A stretch of DNA of 64,000 bases from Flavobacterium sp. NRK F7 (GCF_024054195.1 NZ_JAMXLB010000001.1:1374950-1438949), one strand, 5' to 3'. Shown: positions 27,545 through 37,471, numbered from the stretch's first letter. Notes: generated by a model not told the origin, from the sequence alone. A program made the numbers and translations.

Positions 27545-30043
27545 ATGGCAAAGAATTTAGTTATTGTAGAGTCCCCAGCAAAGGCAAAAACGATCGAAAA
27601 ATTTTTAGGAAAGGAGTATCAAGTGGAATCCAGTTTTGGACACATTGCAGATTTGCCTTCTAAAGAAATTGGAGTAGATGTAAGTAATGGTTTTAAGCCA
27701 AAGTATGAGGTTTCTAGTGATAAAAAAGCTTTGGTTAAAAAACTAAAGGACTTGTCAAAATCAGCAGAAATGGTTTGGTTGGCTTCCGATGAGGACCGCG
27801 AAGGAGAAGCCATCGCTTGGCATTTAGCAGAAGAATTGAAGTTGGATCAAAACAAAACGAAACGTATTGTTTTTCATGAGATTACTAAAACGGCTATTCA
27901 GAAAGCAATTGAAAATCCAAGAAAAATTGATTATAATTTAGTCAATGCGCAACAAGCAAGAAGAGTATTAGACCGATTAGTTGGTTATGAATTATCTCCT
28001 GTACTTTGGAAGAAAGTTAAAGGAGGCTTGTCAGCAGGAAGAGTTCAATCTGTTTCGGTTAGATTAATAGTGGAAAAAGAAAGAGAAATTCAAAATTTTA
28101 CTTCTGAAGCTTCTTATTCTGTAAATGCAGAGTTTACCAATGAAGCGGGAAAGACTTTTAAAGCTAAATTGCCTAAAAATTTTAGCACTAAAAAAGAAGC
28201 AGAAGATTTTCTTCAAAAAAATATTGGTTCTTCTTATAAAGTGGCTGATTTAGAAACAAAACCAACTAAAAAATCTCCAGCCGCTCCGTTTACCACTTCA
28301 ACGTTACAACAAGAAGCTGCAAGGAAATTATACCTTCCAGTAGGAATAACCATGCAAATTGCACAACGATTATATGAAGCAGGATTAATTACCTATATGA
28401 GAACAGATAGTGTAAATCTATCTAATGAGGCGATGCAAGCGGCACAAGCTGAAATTGTAAGTTACTATGGAGCTGAATATAGTAAACCAAGAAATTATAA
28501 TACAAAATCAAAAGGAGCACAAGAAGCGCATGAAGCAATTCGTCCTACAGATATGTCTCGACACACTGTTGATATGGATCGAGATCAAGCAAGGTTGTAT
28601 GATTTAATTTGGAAGAGAACATTGGCTTCTCAAATGAGTGATGCACAATTAGAAAGAACAAATGTAAAAATTGAAGCGAACAATCATAGTGAAATTTTTA
28701 CAGCAACTGGAGAAGTTATCAAATTTGAAGGTTTTTTAAAAGTGTATTTAGAAGGTCATGATGAGGATGAAGAAGAACAAGAAGGAATGTTGCCTGCTTT
28801 AAAAATAAAAGAAAATTTACGAAATAATTATATTACTGCTACGGAAAGGTTCTCTAGACCGCCAAGTCGTTACACTGAAGCGTCATTGGTTAAAAAATTA
28901 GAAGAACTTGGAATTGGTAGACCTTCAACTTATGCACCAACCATTTCAACCATCATCAATCGTAATTATGTTGAGAAAGGTACCTTTGAAGGACAAGAAA
29001 GGAAATACAATCAATTGGTTTTAGAAGCAGGAAATGTAATTTCGAAAGAGCTGACAGAAAATACAGGTTCTGATAAAGGGAAATTGGTTCCTACAGATAT
29101 CGGTATTATCGTTAATGACTTCTTGGTTTCTAACTTTAAAACCATTTTAGATTATAATTTTACAGCAAAAGTAGAGCAAGATTTTGACGAAATTGCTTCT
29201 GGAAATGAAGATTGGGTAAAAATGATGAATGACTTCTACAAGCATTTTCATCCCAATGTGGTTGATGTTGAAAAAAATGCAGAAAGAGAAACAGGAGAGC
29301 GTATTTTAGGTAAACATCCAGAAAGTGGAAGACAAGTTTCAGTACGTTTAGGTAAGTTTGGTCCAATGGTACAAATAGGAGAGCAAGAAGATGAAGAAAA
29401 GCAATTTGCAAGCTTGTTACCAGAACAAAATATTGGTACTATTACTCTTGAAGAAGCACTTACTTTATTTTTATTGCCAAAATCTTTAGGGAAATATGAA
29501 GGGGAAGAAGTTGAAGTAAATAATGGGCGATTTGGTCCATATGTTCGATTTGGTAAAACCTTTATTTCACTACCTAAAGGAGAAGAACCTCTAGACGTTA
29601 CGCTAGATCGAGCAATAGAGTTGATTCAAGAGAAACAACAAGCGGATGCTCCAATAGCGACTTATGATGGATTGCCAGTTCAAAAAGGAGTGGGACGTTT
29701 TGGACCTTTTATTAAATGGAATAACATGTTTATTAATGTAAGTAAAAAATATGATTTTGATCATTTGTCACAGTCTGATGTTAAAGAACTTATAGTAGAT
29801 AAATTACAAAAAGAAAAAGAGAAGCTAATTCATCATTGGGAAGAAGAAGGAATACGAGTTGAGAAAGCAAGATGGGGACGTTCTGTTATATTAAAAGGGA
29901 AATTAAAAATTGAATTAAGTAAAGATGTTGATGCTGCTAAATTAACTTTAGAAAAAGTGAAAGAGTTAATTGAAGCTAAAGCACCTGCTAAAAAAGCAAC
30001 TAAAAAAACTCCAGCAAAAAAAACAACTTCAAAAAAGAAATAA
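27545..30043 (+). CDS. topA: DNA topoisomerase I (type IA)
   Basis: TopA relaxes negative supercoils behind RNA polymerase. The 832-aa protein starts with the Toprim domain (LVIVESPAKAKTIEKFLG; acidic DEDREGEA near residue 80). The catalytic tyrosine is about residue 284 in ITYMRTDSVNLS. Domains II-IV follow to about 560. The C-terminus carries Bacteroidota-type Topo C repeats (GRFGPYVRFG and GRFGPFIKW) instead of zinc fingers, and ends in a Lys/Ala/Thr-rich tail resembling histone H1, which should bind DNA without sequence preference. The ATG is preferred over a TTG 21 bp upstream that lies inside the promoter. Confidence 0.97.
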   Translation: MAKNLVIVESPAKAKTIEKFLGKEYQVESSFGHIADLPSKEIGVDVSNGFKPKYEVSSDKKALVKKLKDLSKSAEMVWLASDEDREGEAIAWHLAEELKLDQNKTKRIVFHEITKTAIQKAIENPRKIDYNLVNAQQARRVLDRLVGYELSPVLWKKVKGGLSAGRVQSVSVRLIVEKEREIQNFTSEASYSVNAEFTNEAGKTFKAKLPKNFSTKKEAEDFLQKNIGSSYKVADLETKPTKKSPAAPFTTSTLQQEAARKLYLPVGITMQIAQRLYEAGLITYMRTDSVNLSNEAMQAAQAEIVSYYGAEYSKPRNYNTKSKGAQEAHEAIRPTDMSRHTVDMDRDQARLYDLIWKRTLASQMSDAQLERTNVKIEANNHSEIFTATGEVIKFEGFLKVYLEGHDEDEEEQEGMLPALKIKENLRNNYITATERFSRPPSRYTEASLVKKLEELGIGRPSTYAPTISTIINRNYVEKGTFEGQERKYNQLVLEAGNVISKELTENTGSDKGKLVPTDIGIIVNDFLVSNFKTILDYNFTAKVEQDFDEIASGNEDWVKMMNDFYKHFHPNVVDVEKNAERETGERILGKHPESGRQVSVRLGKFGPMVQIGEQEDEEKQFASLLPEQNIGTITLEEALTLFLLPKSLGKYEGEEVEVNNGRFGPYVRFGKTFISLPKGEEPLDVTLDRAIELIQEKQQADAPIATYDGLPVQKGVGRFGPFIKWNNMFINVSKKYDFDHLSQSDVKELIVDKLQKEKEKLIHHWEEEGIRVEKARWGRSVILKGKLKIELSKDVDAAKLTLEKVKELIEAKAPAKKATKKTPAKKTTSKKK

Positions 30044-31198
30044 TTGAAAATGGTTTTCGATTTTTTACAACCTGTTAGTGAAGATTTTGTTGCATTTAAA
30101 GAGCAGTTGCCAAACCATGCTTTAGGTAAAAAAGTAGCGTTTCATACCATTGAAGACTTTCCAGATTTAGAAGGAGTAGATGTTGCGATAATTTGTGTAA
30201 ATGAGTATAGAGGGAGTGGTCAAGAAAATCAAGTAAATAGCTTTACCTTTTTTAGAAAACAATTTTACTCTTTGTTTCCTGGAAATTGGAATGTTTCTTT
30301 AGTTGATTTAGGAAATATACAGTTTGGGGAAACCTTAGAGGATACTTATTTTTTGGTTAAGTCTATCAACGAAGATCTGTTAAGAAAAAAAGTCATTCCT
30401 ATTATTATAGGTGGTAGTCATGATATGACCTATCCCATTTATAGAGCCTATGATAATTTAGATCAAATGGTTAATTTGGTTACTATTGACAATCAATTTG
30501 ATTTTGCAAAAGATAATGTTGCGTTCAATAGGTCGTTTTTAACAAAGATAATTGTGGAAGAACCCAATAATTTGTTTAATTTTAGTAATATTGGTTATCA
30601 AACCTATTACAATTCGCAAGAAGAAATAGATTTAATAGAGAAATTGTATTTTGATGCCTACCGTTTAGGAGAAGTGTCTCATAAAATAGCGATTGCAGAG
30701 CCGGTTTTTAGAGATGCAGATGTAGTAAGTGTAGATATGAAATCAGTACAGTCTGCTTATTCTGGTAATGAAAAAGAATTTAATCCCAATGGCTTTGATG
30801 GTAAAGAAATTTGTGCATTAGCAAGATATTCAGGTATAAGTGATAAAGTGTCAACTTTTGGAGTTTTTGATTGGAATCCATCTGAAAAAGAATCTATTTT
30901 GATTGCGCAAATGATTTGGTATTTTATAGAGGGTTTTAGTTACCGCTCCAAAGAGTATCCTTTTGGCACAAAAGAGAACTATTTAAAATATATTGTTTTG
31001 GTAGAAGATGAAGAATTAATCTTTTTTAAAAGCAATAAAACCGATAGATGGTGGATAGAAATACCTTTTTTAGATAATAAGAATAATAAATTGAAAAGAA
31101 ATACGTTATTACCATGCACACACGACGATTATTTGGCGGCTTGTGAACAAGAAATACCAAGTAGGTGGTGGAAGGCGTATAGGCGTAATTTGTTGTAA
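30044..31198 (+). CDS. Arginase/formimidoylglutamase-fold protein with altered metal motifs
   Basis: A 384-aa protein of the ureohydrolase fold, encoded 0-6 bp after topA (TTG at 30044 or, more likely, ATG at 30050). Family positions can be aligned: GGSHD (about residues 122-126) for the usual GGDHS, TIDNQFDF for DAHxD, and SVDMKSVQ for S-x-D-x-D. Several manganese ligands are thus replaced: the His of DAHxD and the second Asp of DxD are missing. It may be a pseudoenzyme or use one metal. The order topA, this gene, gldK is, to my knowledge, common in flavobacteria, so a link to gliding or secretion is possible but unproven. Confidence 0.72.
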   Translation: MKMVFDFLQPVSEDFVAFKEQLPNHALGKKVAFHTIEDFPDLEGVDVAIICVNEYRGSGQENQVNSFTFFRKQFYSLFPGNWNVSLVDLGNIQFGETLEDTYFLVKSINEDLLRKKVIPIIIGGSHDMTYPIYRAYDNLDQMVNLVTIDNQFDFAKDNVAFNRSFLTKIIVEEPNNLFNFSNIGYQTYYNSQEEIDLIEKLYFDAYRLGEVSHKIAIAEPVFRDADVVSVDMKSVQSAYSGNEKEFNPNGFDGKEICALARYSGISDKVSTFGVFDWNPSEKESILIAQMIWYFIEGFSYRSKEYPFGTKENYLKYIVLVEDEELIFFKSNKTDRWWIEIPFLDNKNNKLKRNTLLPCTHDDYLAACEQEIPSRWWKAYRRNLL

Positions 31199-31276
31199 AT
31201 CAAGGATGATTTAGGGAGTTGAACGATTTTTTTTGTGTTAATTTTAATATTTTTTTAAGAAATACTTCAAAAAAAT

Positions 31277-31307
31277 TGTTTTTTTCAAAATTATTGAATA
31301 GGTTTAC
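31277..31307 (+). promoter_or_regulatory. Likely promoter of gldKLMN
   Basis: TTG (31277-31279), a 20-bp spacer and TAGGTTTA (31300-31307), one mismatch from TAnnTTTG. The predicted start lies about 30 bp before the gldK ATG. No terminator was seen between the arginase-fold gene and this promoter. Confidence 0.45.
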
Positions 31308-31345
31308 GCCCTTAAAAGTGAAATTATATTTTAACCCAAATTTAT

Positions 31346-32722
31346 ATGAAGAAGTTAGTTGTATTTACAGCAATCTTATCATTGTTTGCCAGTTGTGGTA
31401 AAGGCGATAGAGGTGAACTGGTAGGTGTAAAAGGAAAAAAATGGCATCCAGAAAAGCCTTATGGAATGACATTAGTGCCAGGCGGGGCGTTTATTCTTGG
31501 TAAGTCAGATGATGATTTAGCTAATATTCAAGATGCTCCTACTAAGACAGTAACAGTTCGTTCATTTTATATGGATGAGACTGAAATTACTAATGCAGAG
31601 TATCGACAATTTGTGGAATGGGTAAAAGATTCTACAATTAGAACTAGATTGGCAATCTTGGCAGACGAAGTAGGTCAAGGTGGTGGAGAAGGTTCTGACG
31701 GAGGAATTGGTGATTATGCTTTCGCAGATGCTAACGTAGAAGAAATGTCTCCTTATGACAAATACATGTATGAAAATTATTACAGTATTGGTACGGAGGA
31801 CGATAACTACGCTGGTAGAAAATTAAATCGCAAAGCTAAATTAATCAATGATCCACAGAAGTATCCAGATGAATATTACGTTGAAGTAATGGATTCTATG
31901 TATCTTCCAGAATCAGAATCGTATAATGGGTTAAAAACGATTGATGTTTCTAAGTTGAAATTTAGATTTAGAGAAGTTGATTGGAATAAAGCGGTAACTG
32001 TTAAAGGTCGTAAAGATTTGTATAAAGAGGTTCCTCCAATTGAAATCTATCCAGATACAACAGTTTGGATTAAAGATTTTGCTTATTCTTATAATGAGCC
32101 AATGCATAATGATTATTTTTGGCATCAAGCTTACGCTGAGTATCCTGTTGTAGGTGTTACTTGGAATCAAGCAAAAGCATTTTGTGCTTGGAGAACGTTG
32201 TATAAAAATTCATACGTTAAAAAGAAAAAAGGAAGAGATCAAGTGAACTCTTTTAGATTGCCAACTGAAGCTGAGTGGGAATATGCAGCTAGAGGTGGTC
32301 TAGAGTCAGGAGCTTTCCCATGGGGAGGTCCTTATGCTAAAAATGATAGAGGTTGTTTTATGGCTAACTTCAAGCCAAATAGAGGTGATTATGCTGCTGA
32401 TGGTGCTTTGTATACTGTTGAAGCAAAGTCGTATGAGCCTAACAATTTCAACTTGTACAATATGGCGGGTAACGTTTCAGAATGGACTGAGTCTGCTTAT
32501 GATGTAACTGCTTATGAATTTGTATCTACAATGAATCCAAACGTTGCAGATCGCAAAAATCAAAGAAAAGTTGTTCGTGGTGGTTCATGGAAAGATGTAG
32601 CTTACTTCTTACAAGTTTCTACTCGTGATTATGAGTATGCAGATTCTGCAAGAAGCTATATTGGTTTCAGAACTGTACAAGATTACATGGGTACTGCTGC
32701 AACTGCAACTAGTCCTAAATAA
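31346..32722 (+). CDS. gldK: Gliding motility / type IX secretion lipoprotein GldK
   Basis: GldK, with GldN, forms the large periplasmic ring of the type IX secretion system under the outer membrane. This 458-aa lipoprotein has a signal with lipobox Cys17 (LFASCGKG) and a formylglycine-generating-enzyme/SUMF-like fold (about 40-450; MTLVPGGAFILGKS, ETEITNAEYRQFVEW, FRLPTEAEWEYAARGG, YNMAGNVSEWTES, VRGGSWKD). In GldK the fold has a structural rather than an enzymatic role. It opens the gldKLMN operon; gldL follows after 55 bp. Confidence 0.96.
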   Translation: MKKLVVFTAILSLFASCGKGDRGELVGVKGKKWHPEKPYGMTLVPGGAFILGKSDDDLANIQDAPTKTVTVRSFYMDETEITNAEYRQFVEWVKDSTIRTRLAILADEVGQGGGEGSDGGIGDYAFADANVEEMSPYDKYMYENYYSIGTEDDNYAGRKLNRKAKLINDPQKYPDEYYVEVMDSMYLPESESYNGLKTIDVSKLKFRFREVDWNKAVTVKGRKDLYKEVPPIEIYPDTTVWIKDFAYSYNEPMHNDYFWHQAYAEYPVVGVTWNQAKAFCAWRTLYKNSYVKKKKGRDQVNSFRLPTEAEWEYAARGGLESGAFPWGGPYAKNDRGCFMANFKPNRGDYAADGALYTVEAKSYEPNNFNLYNMAGNVSEWTESAYDVTAYEFVSTMNPNVADRKNQRKVVRGGSWKDVAYFLQVSTRDYEYADSARSYIGFRTVQDYMGTAATATSPK

Positions 32723-32777
32723 TATTTAACCAATTTTTAAATTATAAATTAAACTTAACTAACTAAAATTATTTATT

Positions 32778-33410
32778 ATGGCATTTTTAAGTAAAACAGT
32801 AATGAATTTCCTTTACGGAATGGGAGCGGCAGTAGTAATCGTTGGAGCTTTATTCAAGTTACAACACTGGCCAGGCGCAAACTTAATGTTAATCGTAGGA
32901 TTATTAACAGAGGCTGCTATTTTCGCTTTATCTGCATTTGATGCACCTGAAAAAGACTTAGATTGGTCTTTAGTGTATCCAGAATTAGCTGGTGGTGATG
33001 CTAGCGACAAAAAGAAAAAGGAAAATCCAACTGATGCTCAAGGTTTATTATCTCAAAAATTAGATAATATGCTTAAAGAAGCTAGAATAGATGGAGCTTT
33101 AATGGAAAGCTTAGGAAGTAGTATTAGAAACTTTGAAGGAGCTGCTAAAAGTATTTCTCCAACAGTAGATTCTATAGCTTCACAAAAGAAATATTCTGAG
33201 GAAATGTCTCAAGCTGCTGCTCAAATGGAAGCTTTAAACAGTTTATATAAAGTTCAATTAGAAAGTGCTTCAAGAAATGCAGAAGCTAATAAAGAAATTG
33301 CTGATAACGCAGCTAAATTAAAAGAACAAATGCAGTCTATGACTTCTAACATTGCATCATTAAATGCAGTTTATGGAGGTATGCTTTCTGCAATGAACAA
33401 TAGAGGATAA
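32778..33410 (+). CDS. gldL: Gliding motility / type IX secretion motor protein GldL
   Basis: GldL is the inner membrane subunit (five copies around two GldM) of the proton-driven motor for type IX secretion and gliding. The 210-aa protein has two transmembrane helices (about 8-28 and 34-52). The conserved Glu in the second helix needed for proton flow is Glu45 (GLLTEAAIF). A long cytoplasmic helical domain follows, rich in coiled-coil-like Ala/Glu/Lys stretches. It lies 53 bp before the true gldM start. Confidence 0.96.
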   Translation: MAFLSKTVMNFLYGMGAAVVIVGALFKLQHWPGANLMLIVGLLTEAAIFALSAFDAPEKDLDWSLVYPELAGGDASDKKKKENPTDAQGLLSQKLDNMLKEARIDGALMESLGSSIRNFEGAAKSISPTVDSIASQKKYSEEMSQAAAQMEALNSLYKVQLESASRNAEANKEIADNAAKLKEQMQSMTSNIASLNAVYGGMLSAMNNRG

Positions 33411-33463
33411 TTAGTTTTATCATTAAATTAATTTATTAATCAAAAAAAACTAATTAAAAAGAC

Positions 33464-35013
33464 ATGGCAGGAGGAAAATTAACCCCTAGACAGAAGATGA
33501 TTAACCTAATGTACTTGGTTTTCTCGCAATGTTGGCATTAAATATGTCAAAAGAAGTATTAACGGCTTTTGGTTTGATGAACGAAAAGTTTGAATCAGCT
33601 AACGCTTCTTTAGATAATAGTAACAATGGTTTATTAACATCTTTAGAAACTAAGGCAAATGATAGCCCAGAACAATTCGCAGCTACTAAAAAGAAAGCGG
33701 ATGAGGTTGCTAAGATTTCTAAATCTTTTTATGCTTATTTAGGAACATTAAAAGCTGATGTTGAGTCTAAGTTTGAAAAAGAGGATGGGAAATTACCATA
33801 TGAAGCAATGGATAAAAGTACCATTGATGAAGAATGGTTTCAAGGTGACGGATATTCTCCTAAAGGAAAAGAAATTGAGGCGAAATTTAATGCTTATGTA
33901 GCTGATTTGAAAAAAGTGTTTGGTAATGATGTAAAATATCAACCAATTATTAAAAATTTGGAACAAAAATTTTCTACTGGAGATGTTACTAACAGAGAAA
34001 AAGTTAAAATGAAATATTTAGATTATCATTTTAAAGGTTTTCCTGCTATTGCAACTGTTTCTAAATTGACTGCTTTACAAAATGATGTTAAGTCAATTGA
34101 AGCTGATATTTACAATGCTTTCTTAGGAAATGCTTTAACTACAATTGCTTCTTTCAGAAACTATAATGCTATCGTTATACCTGAAAAATCAGCTTTTTTT
34201 GCTGGTGAGCAATTTAAAGGTAAAGTTGTTTTAGGACGTTATGACAAATCAACAGTTCCAACAAAAGTTGTAGTTAATGGTGGAGAAATTGATTTAGCTA
34301 CAGCTGTAACTGATGGTCAAGTTAATTTAGGTTTTAATGCTGGTAACGTTGGTGAGCATGAAATTGAAGGTAAATTTACTTTCATGGAAGATGGTAAACC
34401 AGTTGATATTGATATTAAAGGAAATTATGTAGTTGTTCCTAAACCAAACTCAGCTACAATTTCAGCTGATAAAATGAATGTGGTATATAGAGGTGTTGTT
34501 AACCCTATGACAATATCATTTGCTGGTATCTCTGATGATAAAGTAAATGCTTCTGCAGCTGGATTATCAAAAGGTTCTGGTGTAGGTAAATACAACATGA
34601 GTCCAGGTCAAGGTAGAGAAGTTGTAATCAACGTAACTGGTAAATTGCCTGATGGTTCAAATGTTTCTGACAAAAAGACTTTCCGTATCAAAGATATTCC
34701 TGGTCCACAAGGTAAAATTCGTGGTGAGGTGGCAGCATCTGGTCCAAAATCAAGTTTAGAAGTTTCAACAGTTACTGCTGAATTAGAAGATTTTGATTTT
34801 GAATTAGGAATTGATGTAACTGGATTCAATATTAAAGTTCCTGGTCAACCTACAATCGTAGTTTCTGGAAACAGAATGGATAGTAGAGCTAAAGGAGCTA
34901 TTCAAAAAGCTGGTAGAGGTGATGTAATTATCATTTCTGAAATTAAAACAAGGTTAAGAGGTAGTTCAATCATGATGAAGAAAACTGCACCTTGTACTTA
35001 CGAAATTAAATAA
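33464..35013 (+). CDS. gldM: Gliding motility / type IX secretion motor protein GldM, frameshifted by one missing base
   Basis: GldM joins GldL in the inner membrane and spans the periplasm with four domains to touch the GldK/GldN ring. The true start is the ATG at 33464 (MAGGKLTPRQKMINLMYLVF). After codon 20, at 33523/33524, the frame shifts: the sequence reads TTCTCGCAATG where one more base (as in TTCATCGCAATG, coding F-I-A-M) would restore it. As given, the 5' frame stops after six wrong codons; the remaining 494 codons (from ATG 33529) are intact. Restoring one base gives about 516 aa, the normal size. The break lies inside the only transmembrane helix. It may be a sequencing error or a real loss-of-function mutation. 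Confidence 0.93.
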
Positions 35014-35057
35014 GAAGTTTTCAAGAGGTTTATTCATTAAACTAAAAAATAGAAAAG

Positions 35058-35945
35058 ATGAGTTGGAGAAATTTTATGTTAGTTGTTGCATTAGGTTTAA
35101 GTTCTACTTTTACTTTTGCTCAATCTAATCTTTTAAATGCAAAAACACCTGATCAAATTGGTCAGAAAACAGAAGCAGAATTAGTGGCTGATAATGACAA
35201 ACCATTACCTTATGGTTATGTTATGGACAGAGACGTTTTAATGGGTAAAAGAGTTTGGGAATACATTGATCTTGATGAAAGAGTTAATTTTCCATTATAC
35301 TTCCCTGTTGAAGGTGATTTAGGTCCAGATAGACAACCACTTTATAATGTATTAATTAATGGTATCAAGGATGGTAAAATTACTGAAGTTTACGACAGTA
35401 GCTATTTTACTGAAAAGAAATCATTAAGTGATATTGAAGCTTCTTTAGTTTATATTGATACTACTGATGCTGGTAGAGAATATTTCAATGCAGGTGAAAC
35501 AATTCCTGAAGAATATATCGTAAAAACAGAAATTGAGGCTTTTCACGTAAATGCTTATAAGACTGTAGGTTACTGGTACTTTGACAAACGTCAAGGTGAA
35601 ATGAAATACCGTATGTTAGGTATTTGTCCAGTGGTTCCTGATGTATTTACATTGAATAGTGAAGAACCAGAGGACGTTGAATTATTTTGGGTTTATTTCC
35701 CAGCTGTTAGAGACGTTTTACACGAAGCTAAATCGTTCAATAACAAAAACTCTGCGATGCCATTTTCTTTTGATCACTTGTTAAACTCTAGAAGATTTAA
35801 CGCTGTGATTTATCAAGAAGAAAACGTTTATGGTGATCGTCAGATTAAAGATTACATGAAAGAGAATGCGCAAATGCAACTTTTAGAAGCAGAACGCATC
35901 AAAGAAAAGCTACGTAATTTTGAACAAGATATGTGGAATTATTAA
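35058..35945 (+). CDS. gldN: Gliding motility / type IX secretion protein GldN
   Basis: GldN is the periplasmic partner of GldK in the type IX secretion ring. The 295-aa protein has a signal peptide (1-22, ending TFAQ) and the family body with DRDVLMGKRVWEYIDLDERVN (first 20 residues of which are diagnostic in spirit), FYFDKRQGEMKYRMLGICPV-like and FSFDHLLNSRRFNAVIY segments. It ends the operon; a strong terminator follows at 35971. Nothing unusual is seen in this gene, in contrast to gldM upstream. Confidence 0.95.
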   Translation: MSWRNFMLVVALGLSSTFTFAQSNLLNAKTPDQIGQKTEAELVADNDKPLPYGYVMDRDVLMGKRVWEYIDLDERVNFPLYFPVEGDLGPDRQPLYNVLINGIKDGKITEVYDSSYFTEKKSLSDIEASLVYIDTTDAGREYFNAGETIPEEYIVKTEIEAFHVNAYKTVGYWYFDKRQGEMKYRMLGICPVVPDVFTLNSEEPEDVELFWVYFPAVRDVLHEAKSFNNKNSAMPFSFDHLLNSRRFNAVIYQEENVYGDRQIKDYMKENAQMQLLEAERIKEKLRNFEQDMWNY

Positions 35946-35970
35946 TATAAAATTTCTCCAATTTTAATAT

Positions 35971-36010
35971 AAACTCTTATCATTAATTTGATAAGAGTTT
36001 TTTTATTTTT
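35971..36010 (+). terminator. Terminator of the gldKLMN operon
   Basis: A 12-bp perfect stem (AAACTCTTATCA at 35971-35982 with TGATAAGAGTTT at 35989-36000) followed by a T-rich run. Its T-run overlaps TATTTTTG (36004-36011), a possible -7 element of the next gene. Confidence 0.85.
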
Positions 36011-36015
36011 GCCTT

Positions 36016-37071
36016 ATGAAAGATTTCTTAATAGTTGGTGCTGGTATTGCTGGTGTTTCTTTTGCAGAATTGTGTAAACAGCATAATAAATCCTTTGTGG
36101 TTTATGATGACAATTCACAACCCTCTTCACGTATTGCAGGAGGCTTGTATAATCCTGTTGTGTTGAAAAGATTTAGTGAAGTTTGGAAAGCTAAAGAACA
36201 ATTGCAATTGGCTTTTACTTTTTATCAAAATTTAGAAGAAAAGCTACAAACTACATTTGACTATAAGATACCAATTTATAGAAGATTCGCTTCTGTTGAA
36301 GAGCAAAATGATTGGTTCACTGCAGCAGATAAGCCTAGCTTGTCAGATTTTCTTTCTACCAAACTTATAGAAGATAAATATCCTTCTGTGATTGCTTCTT
36401 ATGGTTACGGAGAAGTTTTGTATACGGGTTATCTAGATGTTAAAAAAATGGTTTCTTCTTATAGTTCTTATCTAAAAGCATCTCAGCTCTTAATTTCTGA
36501 TCGCTTTAATTATGATGAAGTTGTTATTACAAAGGATTCTATTACTTACAAGGATGCGAAATATAAAAATATCATCTTCGCAGAAGGTTTTGGTTTACAT
36601 GCTAATCCTTATTTTAATGACTTGCCATTAGATGGTACGAAAGGTGAATTACTAATTATAGAAGCTCCAAATCTACAAATCGATGTTACTATAAAATCCA
36701 ATATATTTATTCTTCCTATTGGTAATAACTTATACAAAGTTGGTGCTACTTATGACTGGAATGATAAAAGCAATGTGCCAACAGAAATAGGTAAAAATGA
36801 ATTAATCGAAAAACTGAAAGATACAATTACATGTGACTATAAAATAGTCGAACATTTTGCAGGTGTAAGACCTACCGTTAAAGATAGAAGACCTTTAGTT
36901 GGCACCCATTACAACTATAAAAATGTTCACGTTTTAAACGGACTCGGAACAAGAGGGGTAATGTTGGCTCCATTTTTGGCAAACCAACTTTTCAATCATC
37001 TGGTATGGGGAGGTAATTTAGAGAAAGAAATCGATATCATTCGTATTTATAAAAAAAGAAACCTTATTTAG
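36016..37071 (+). CDS. FAD-dependent oxidoreductase of the DAO family
   Basis: A 351-aa flavoprotein. The N-terminal Rossmann fold is marked by GAGIAG (residues 8-13) and an acidic residue at the end of the second strand (YDD). A second FAD segment is GVRPTVKDRRPLVG (about 277-290), followed by LNGLGTRGVMLAPFLA. The size and layout fit D-amino-acid oxidase/glycine-oxidase-like enzymes that oxidise amines or amino acids; the substrate is unknown. It starts right after the gld terminator with a TAnnTTTG element (36004-36011) 5 bp ahead of the ATG, so its transcript may be nearly leaderless. Confidence 0.8.
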   Translation: MKDFLIVGAGIAGVSFAELCKQHNKSFVVYDDNSQPSSRIAGGLYNPVVLKRFSEVWKAKEQLQLAFTFYQNLEEKLQTTFDYKIPIYRRFASVEEQNDWFTAADKPSLSDFLSTKLIEDKYPSVIASYGYGEVLYTGYLDVKKMVSSYSSYLKASQLLISDRFNYDEVVITKDSITYKDAKYKNIIFAEGFGLHANPYFNDLPLDGTKGELLIIEAPNLQIDVTIKSNIFILPIGNNLYKVGATYDWNDKSNVPTEIGKNELIEKLKDTITCDYKIVEHFAGVRPTVKDRRPLVGTHYNYKNVHVLNGLGTRGVMLAPFLANQLFNHLVWGGNLEKEIDIIRIYKKRNLI

Positions 37072-37471
37072 TTTCTTCTTTAATTTTCTCCTTCTCTTCC
37101 CAATTTTTGTCAAAATGAATGAACATATTAATCCATATGTTTCTAGAAACACGCATGATAAATGGCATAAAAACCACTAGTGTTCCAATGATGGCATAAA
37201 AAGAACTCATCAAACTACTATCCAAAAATACTTTTGTGATTACAAAAGCGGCTACTGCAAAAGCAATTCCTACCGCATAGCTTACATACATAGCTCCATA
37301 AAAGAAGGAGGGTTCAATTTTATAACGAGTATGGCAGTGGCTACATCTTTCATGCATTTGATAAATATGTTGTAAATGATATGGGTTTTTATCTACATAC
37401 ATACTTTCTTCTTGGCATTTAGGGCAACTTCCTGTTAAAATGCTATTTATTTTCGTTCCTTTTTTTAACAT
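37064..37471 (-). CDS. DUF983 membrane protein
   Basis: A 135-aa protein with two C-x-x-C pairs near the N-terminus (GSCPKC and ERCSHC), which should form a zinc ribbon, and two transmembrane helices (about 60-105). This is the layout of DUF983 proteins, of unknown function, in the inner membrane. I place the start at the ATG at 37471 (MLKKGTKINS), because the longer frame adds 28 residues that overlap the divergent promoter region of the ABC-F gene. It ends 8 bp into the 3' end of the FAD enzyme gene (convergent overlap). Confidence 0.78.
   Translation of the reverse strand: MLKKGTKINSILTGSCPKCQEESMYVDKNPYHLQHIYQMHERCSHCHTRYKIEPSFFYGAMYVSYAVGIAFAVAAFVITKVFLDSSLMSSFYAIIGTLVVFMPFIMRVSRNIWINMFIHFDKNWEEKEKIKEETK

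Noticed and set aside
31219..31401. 60-aa ORF upstream of gldK
   Set aside because: It overlaps the gldK signal peptide region, spans the predicted gldK promoter and shows AT-rich noise composition.
33464..33541. Programmed ribosomal frameshift in gldM
   Set aside because: No slippery heptamer or downstream stem is seen at the break, and GldM is not known to be made by frameshifting; error or mutation is simpler.
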